Source: JACCZP01 sp050997195 (GTDB lineage Bacteria; Actinomycetota; Thermoleophilia; Solirubrobacterales; Thermoleophilaceae). Taken from it: a stretch of 6,682 bases of DNA. Where the stretch lies: assembly GCA_050997195.1 (NCBI GenBank), contig JBPCRE010000170.1:1-6682 (forward strand). Direction: 5' to 3'. The translations under genes were made by a program, and so were the position numbers. Below are positions 4,704 through 6,682 of the stretch, in pieces; the first letter of the stretch is position 1, and the number at the start of each line of letters is the position of its first letter. Below the pieces are notes generated by a model. That model saw only the letters and a program-made list of their open reading frames with translations, was not told the DNA's origin and made no database searches.

Positions 4704-5189
4704 GTGAGAGAGCCGGAGTCCACCTCGATCTCGAAGCCGCAGCGCCGTTTCACCCTCGCGCAGGTGGTGGACTGGCTCAGCGCCGCGTGCTTGGTCCTCG
4801 GCATCGGGATCGCGTGGGGGGCGCGGGTCTTCTGTACCTGCGTGAGCCCCGCCGTGAACCGCCTGACCATCGTTCTCCTGGTGGCCGGTTTCGCGGGACT
4901 CGTGCTGCAACAGGTGGTCGCGGTACGGGGCCAACCTAGACAGGTGATCGCAGCACTCATGGCCGCTACATCCCTCGGGCTTGCCTTCAGCGTCGTGTTC
5001 GCTGGCGTCGAGCTCAACGGACCGGTGGTCTGGGGAGCCGTGATCTCCGGGGCGGTCGCGTGGTTGGCTCACAGAGGCGGCGGCCGCGGCGGCGGCGGCC
5101 GCGCCCGCGGCGGCGGCGGAACCGCCCTCGGCGGCGGCTTCAGCAGCGGCGGAGACAGCGGAGGCGGCGACGGCGGAGGCGCCTGCTAG
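4704..5189 (+). CDS. small four-helix membrane protein with glycine-rich tail, function unknown
   Basis: This 161-residue protein belongs to no family I recognise. Residues 1-20 are polar and basic (cytoplasmic by the positive-inside rule). Four hydrophobic segments follow at about 21-41, 54-74, 80-101 and 106-122. The first loop holds a CTC motif (Cys44, Cys46). Residues 125-161 are a Gly/Arg then Gly/Ser/Asp tail (HRGGGRGGGG to GGGDGGGAC) ending in a C-terminal cysteine. It resembles the low-complexity tails of TPM-domain proteins such as YgcG, although no TPM domain is present. The start GTG 4704 has no ribosome-binding site but has a -10-like TAGGCT at leaderless spacing. The stop is TAG 5187-5189. 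Loss of an in-frame downstream portion is not suggested, and the gene looks intact. It lies between a decayed PIN gene and a convergent operon, which gives no functional hint. Confidence 0.72.
   Translation: MREPESTSISKPQRRFTLAQVVDWLSAACLVLGIGIAWGARVFCTCVSPAVNRLTIVLLVAGFAGLVLQQVVAVRGQPRQVIAALMAATSLGLAFSVVFAGVELNGPVVWGAVISGAVAWLAHRGGGRGGGGRARGGGGTALGGGFSSGGDSGGGDGGGAC
5076..5181 (+). repeat. GGC-triplet-rich low-complexity tract (codes for the Gly-rich tail)
   Basis: Imperfect GGC/GGA triplet runs encode the glycine tail of the membrane protein. Such tracts are prone to slippage, so the tail length may vary between strains or be misassembled. On the other strand the tract produces artificial Ala/Arg/Pro-rich reading frames. 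Confidence 0.7.
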
Positions 5190-5239
5190 CCGTGCGTACT
5201 CGACCACGGCCGTCGACGTCTCGGTTGTGCATCTGTAGA

Positions 5240-5258
5240 CCCGTCGCCCCCCGGCGGG
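5240..5258. terminator. candidate hairpin between convergent transcription units
   Basis: CCCGTCG (5240-5246) pairs with CGGCGGG (5252-5258), with one G-T pair, around a CCCCC loop. It lies in the 134-base gap between the glycine-rich membrane protein gene and the convergent thioesterase gene, where a shared terminator is expected. There is no T-run on either side. The rest of the gap shows no coding sequence. Confidence 0.35.
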
Positions 5259-5323
5259 ACTCATCGGCGTACTCGGTCCGGAGGGGTTGCGCCCTCTCGT
5301 CCCGCAGAGGAGCCCTCGGGCCG

Positions 5324-6160
5324 TCACTCCGACGGAGCCCCACCCCGCGGCGGCAGCACCAGCGCGAGTTGGCGCGACTGGGCCAGCAGCGTGCCGTCCC
5401 GGCTCCACAGCTCGCCGTCCTCCTCCCAGAAGCCCTCGGCCGCCACCGACGAGGAGAAGCGCGCGAGCTGGAAGTCCTCGCGTCCAGCGTCGGGGCGGGG
5501 GAGGGTGGCGCGGAAGTGCACCGTGTAGTCGATGGTGGGAGCGCCCACCGGGGCGCTCGTGCGCGCGAAGAGCGCGGGCGCCCACGCGTCCATGTACGCG
5601 GCGACGGCCACCGGGTCGAGGGGCTCGGGCTCGGCCAGTCGCAGCCAGCCGCCGGTGAGCGCGCGCTCGGCGGCGCTGAAGGGGACCGGGCCGATGGCGA
5701 AGCGCATGTCGAAGTTGGCCACGAACTCCGGCAGGCCGCCGCCGGCCTCCACGCGCGCAATCTCCTCCGGCGCGGGCACGTCGGGCATCGGCGCGTCGGC
5801 GTACCCGATCCCGGGCCACGGCGTGGAGAACGACGCGAGCCCGAGGGCCATGACCCGCTCGCCCTGGAGCATGCGCGCCGAGAGGGTCGAGAGCGAGCGC
5901 CCGGCGCGCTCGACTTCGCACTCGATGCGGACGGGCCCCTCCTCCGGGACGGCGAGGAAGTGCGCGGTGAGCGAGCGCGGAGCCCGGGCGGAGTCGCCGA
6001 CCGTCGCGGTCAGCGCGCGCAGGATCAGAGCGGCCAGGTAGCCGCCGTTGGGCCCGCGACCGACCCACCACCGCCGGCGCACCGTCGCCTCGAAGGCGCC
6101 GTGGCCGAGCGGGGTGACCGCCGTGTCCTCGGCGAAGCGCCTCCCGGCGCCGCCTTCCAC
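5324..6160 (-). CDS. TesB-like (double hotdog) acyl-CoA thioesterase family protein
   Basis: This 278-residue protein is predicted to hydrolyse acyl-CoA thioesters to free acid and CoA in the cytoplasm. It has two hotdog folds in tandem. The N-terminal one (about 10-112) carries WWVGRGPNGGYLAALILRAL (31-50), where the Asn-Gly-Gly turn leads into the central helix, then TAHFLAV (65-71) and its closing strands. The C-terminal one (about 185-270) carries TIDYTVHF (209-216), the helix-free strand RFSSSVAAEGF (234-244), and LWSRDGTLLAQSRQLAL (251-267). By comparison with E. coli TesB, Asp211, a serine at 236 and Gln264 match the Asp/Thr/Gln catalytic set. The GTG at 6160 is chosen because it is the only normal start near the family's N-terminus. 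It has no Shine-Dalgarno and lies 8 bases after the pepA stop, so it is likely translationally coupled. A CTG overlapping the pepA stop (6172-6170) is an alternative. The substrate chain length is unknown. Confidence 0.85.
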   Translation of the reverse strand: MEGGAGRRFAEDTAVTPLGHGAFEATVRRRWWVGRGPNGGYLAALILRALTATVGDSARAPRSLTAHFLAVPEEGPVRIECEVERAGRSLSTLSARMLQGERVMALGLASFSTPWPGIGYADAPMPDVPAPEEIARVEAGGGLPEFVANFDMRFAIGPVPFSAAERALTGGWLRLAEPEPLDPVAVAAYMDAWAPALFARTSAPVGAPTIDYTVHFRATLPRPDAGREDFQLARFSSSVAAEGFWEEDGELWSRDGTLLAQSRQLALVLPPRGGAPSE

Positions 6161-6168
6161 CGAGGCGA

Positions 6169-6682
6169 TCAGGCGCCGGCGCGGCGCGCGAGCTCGACGA
6201 GCATGCGCACGCCGTAGCCCGAGGCGCCGCTGCCCACGTAGGGGCGCCCGAGGCCCCAGGCCGTGCCGGCGATGTCCATGTGGACCCACGGGCGGTCGTC
6301 CACGAACTGCCGGAGGAACTCGGCGGCGTAGATCGAGGAGGCCTTGCGCTGCTCGGAGGCGTTGGTGAGGTCGGCGTACTGGCCCTTGGTGAGCTCGAAG
6401 TACTCCGGGTGCAGCGGCAGGCGCCAGCCGAGCTCCCCGGTGGCCGCGCACGCGGCCTCGACCTCCGCGCACCAGCCGTCCTCGTTGCTGAACAGCCCCG
6501 CGTAGGTGGAGCCGAGGGCCACGATGATGGCGCCGGTGAGGGTGGCCAGGTCGATGATCCGCTCAGCGCCCTGCTCGACGCAGTAGGCGAGGGCGTCGGC
6601 GAGCACGAGCCGACCCTCGGCGTCGGTGTTGTTGACCTCGATGGTCTTGCCGTTCTTGGCGGTCACGATGTCGCCCGGCTTC
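6169..6682 (-). CDS. pepA: leucyl aminopeptidase, peptidase family M17, C-terminal part (5' truncated by window)
   Basis: This cytosolic di-metal aminopeptidase removes N-terminal residues from peptides. The frame is open from the window edge to TGA 6171-6169, giving 170 complete codons, which is roughly the last third of a protein usually near 480-500 residues. The fragment starts KPGDIVTAKNGKTIEV and continues into the M17 signature NTDAEGRL (fragment residues 18-25). The signature's Asp20 and Glu22 bind the metals and Arg24 lies in the active site. Then come IDLATLTGA, the substrate-loop region, ADLTNASEQRKASSIYAAEFL, and the closing WVHMDIAGTAW and GASGYGVRML segments. All are intact. The upstream Lys/Asp metal ligands are outside the window. 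A GTG at 6666 falls inside the conserved sequence and is not the real start. It is the upstream gene of an operon with the thioesterase. Confidence 0.95.
   Translation of the reverse strand, partial: KPGDIVTAKNGKTIEVNNTDAEGRLVLADALAYCVEQGAERIIDLATLTGAIIVALGSTYAGLFSNEDGWCAEVEAACAATGELGWRLPLHPEYFELTKGQYADLTNASEQRKASSIYAAEFLRQFVDDRPWVHMDIAGTAWGLGRPYVGSGASGYGVRMLVELARRAGA

Noticed and set aside
5190..5323. Hidden small gene or RNA between the glycine-rich protein and the thioesterase
   Set aside because: No start with ribosome-binding site, no family-like peptide and no conserved RNA motif. Only a candidate terminator hairpin is visible.
4647..6071. 474-codon - strand frame with poly-Ala tract
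   Set aside because: The Ala run is the GGC tract read on the wrong strand, and the rest is out of frame with the thioesterase.
6161..6472. N-terminal extension of the thioesterase to 382 residues
   Set aside because: It would run in another frame through the conserved C-terminal part of pepA. The family N-terminus begins near GTG 6160.

Overview
The window is very GC-rich with strong third-position G/C bias. Its gene content fits a high-GC actinobacterium, and I favour class Thermoleophilia (Solirubrobacter/Conexibacter type). The main clues are the long-chain-alcohol-oxidase-type GMC flavoprotein and the pilin-signal protein with a Vps62-like domain, which I associate with that group from memory. 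The taxonomic placement is inference. I see no phage genes, insertion sequences, CRISPR repeats, rRNA or tRNA.

Left part (1-2559, + strand). The window opens inside a membrane protein whose visible part is a VIT1/CCC1-type iron/manganese transport domain, most like the C-terminal half of MbfA (erythrin-VIT1 fusion) iron exporters. After 139 bases comes a complete 660-residue GMC oxidoreductase. It has an N-terminal helical region, an FAD-binding core, and the active-site His and Asn near the C-terminus. An upstream in-frame extension is probably not translated.

Middle part (2560-4703). A 242-base non-coding stretch (2560-2801) is rich in inverted repeats, including two helices that cannot form together. 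It is followed by a + strand gene for a short pilin-type signal sequence joined to a Vps62-like extracellular domain with three closely spaced cysteine pairs. Convergent to it on the - strand is a vapBC-type toxin-antitoxin operon: an AbrB-fold antitoxin followed by an overlapping PIN-domain toxin with an unclear start codon. Directly upstream of the antitoxin, on the opposite strand, lies the 3' remnant of a second, different PIN-domain (PIN_3-like) gene. This makes the area look like a turnover site for toxin-antitoxin modules.

Right part (4704-6682). A small four-helix membrane protein with a long glycine-rich tail (+ strand, possibly leaderless) converges on a - strand operon. That operon is leucyl aminopeptidase (pepA, M17; its 5' part lies beyond the window) followed 8 bases later by a double-hotdog TesB-like acyl-CoA thioesterase.

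The genes do not form one obvious pathway. The region reads as a chromosomal housekeeping background (iron export, alcohol oxidation, peptide and acyl-CoA turnover) interrupted by a toxin-antitoxin patch and two lineage-specific surface or membrane proteins. The most interesting items are the pilin-signal/Vps62-like protein, the structured leader before it, and the intact-plus-decayed PIN gene arrangement. No stretch longer than 300 bases lacks a gene.
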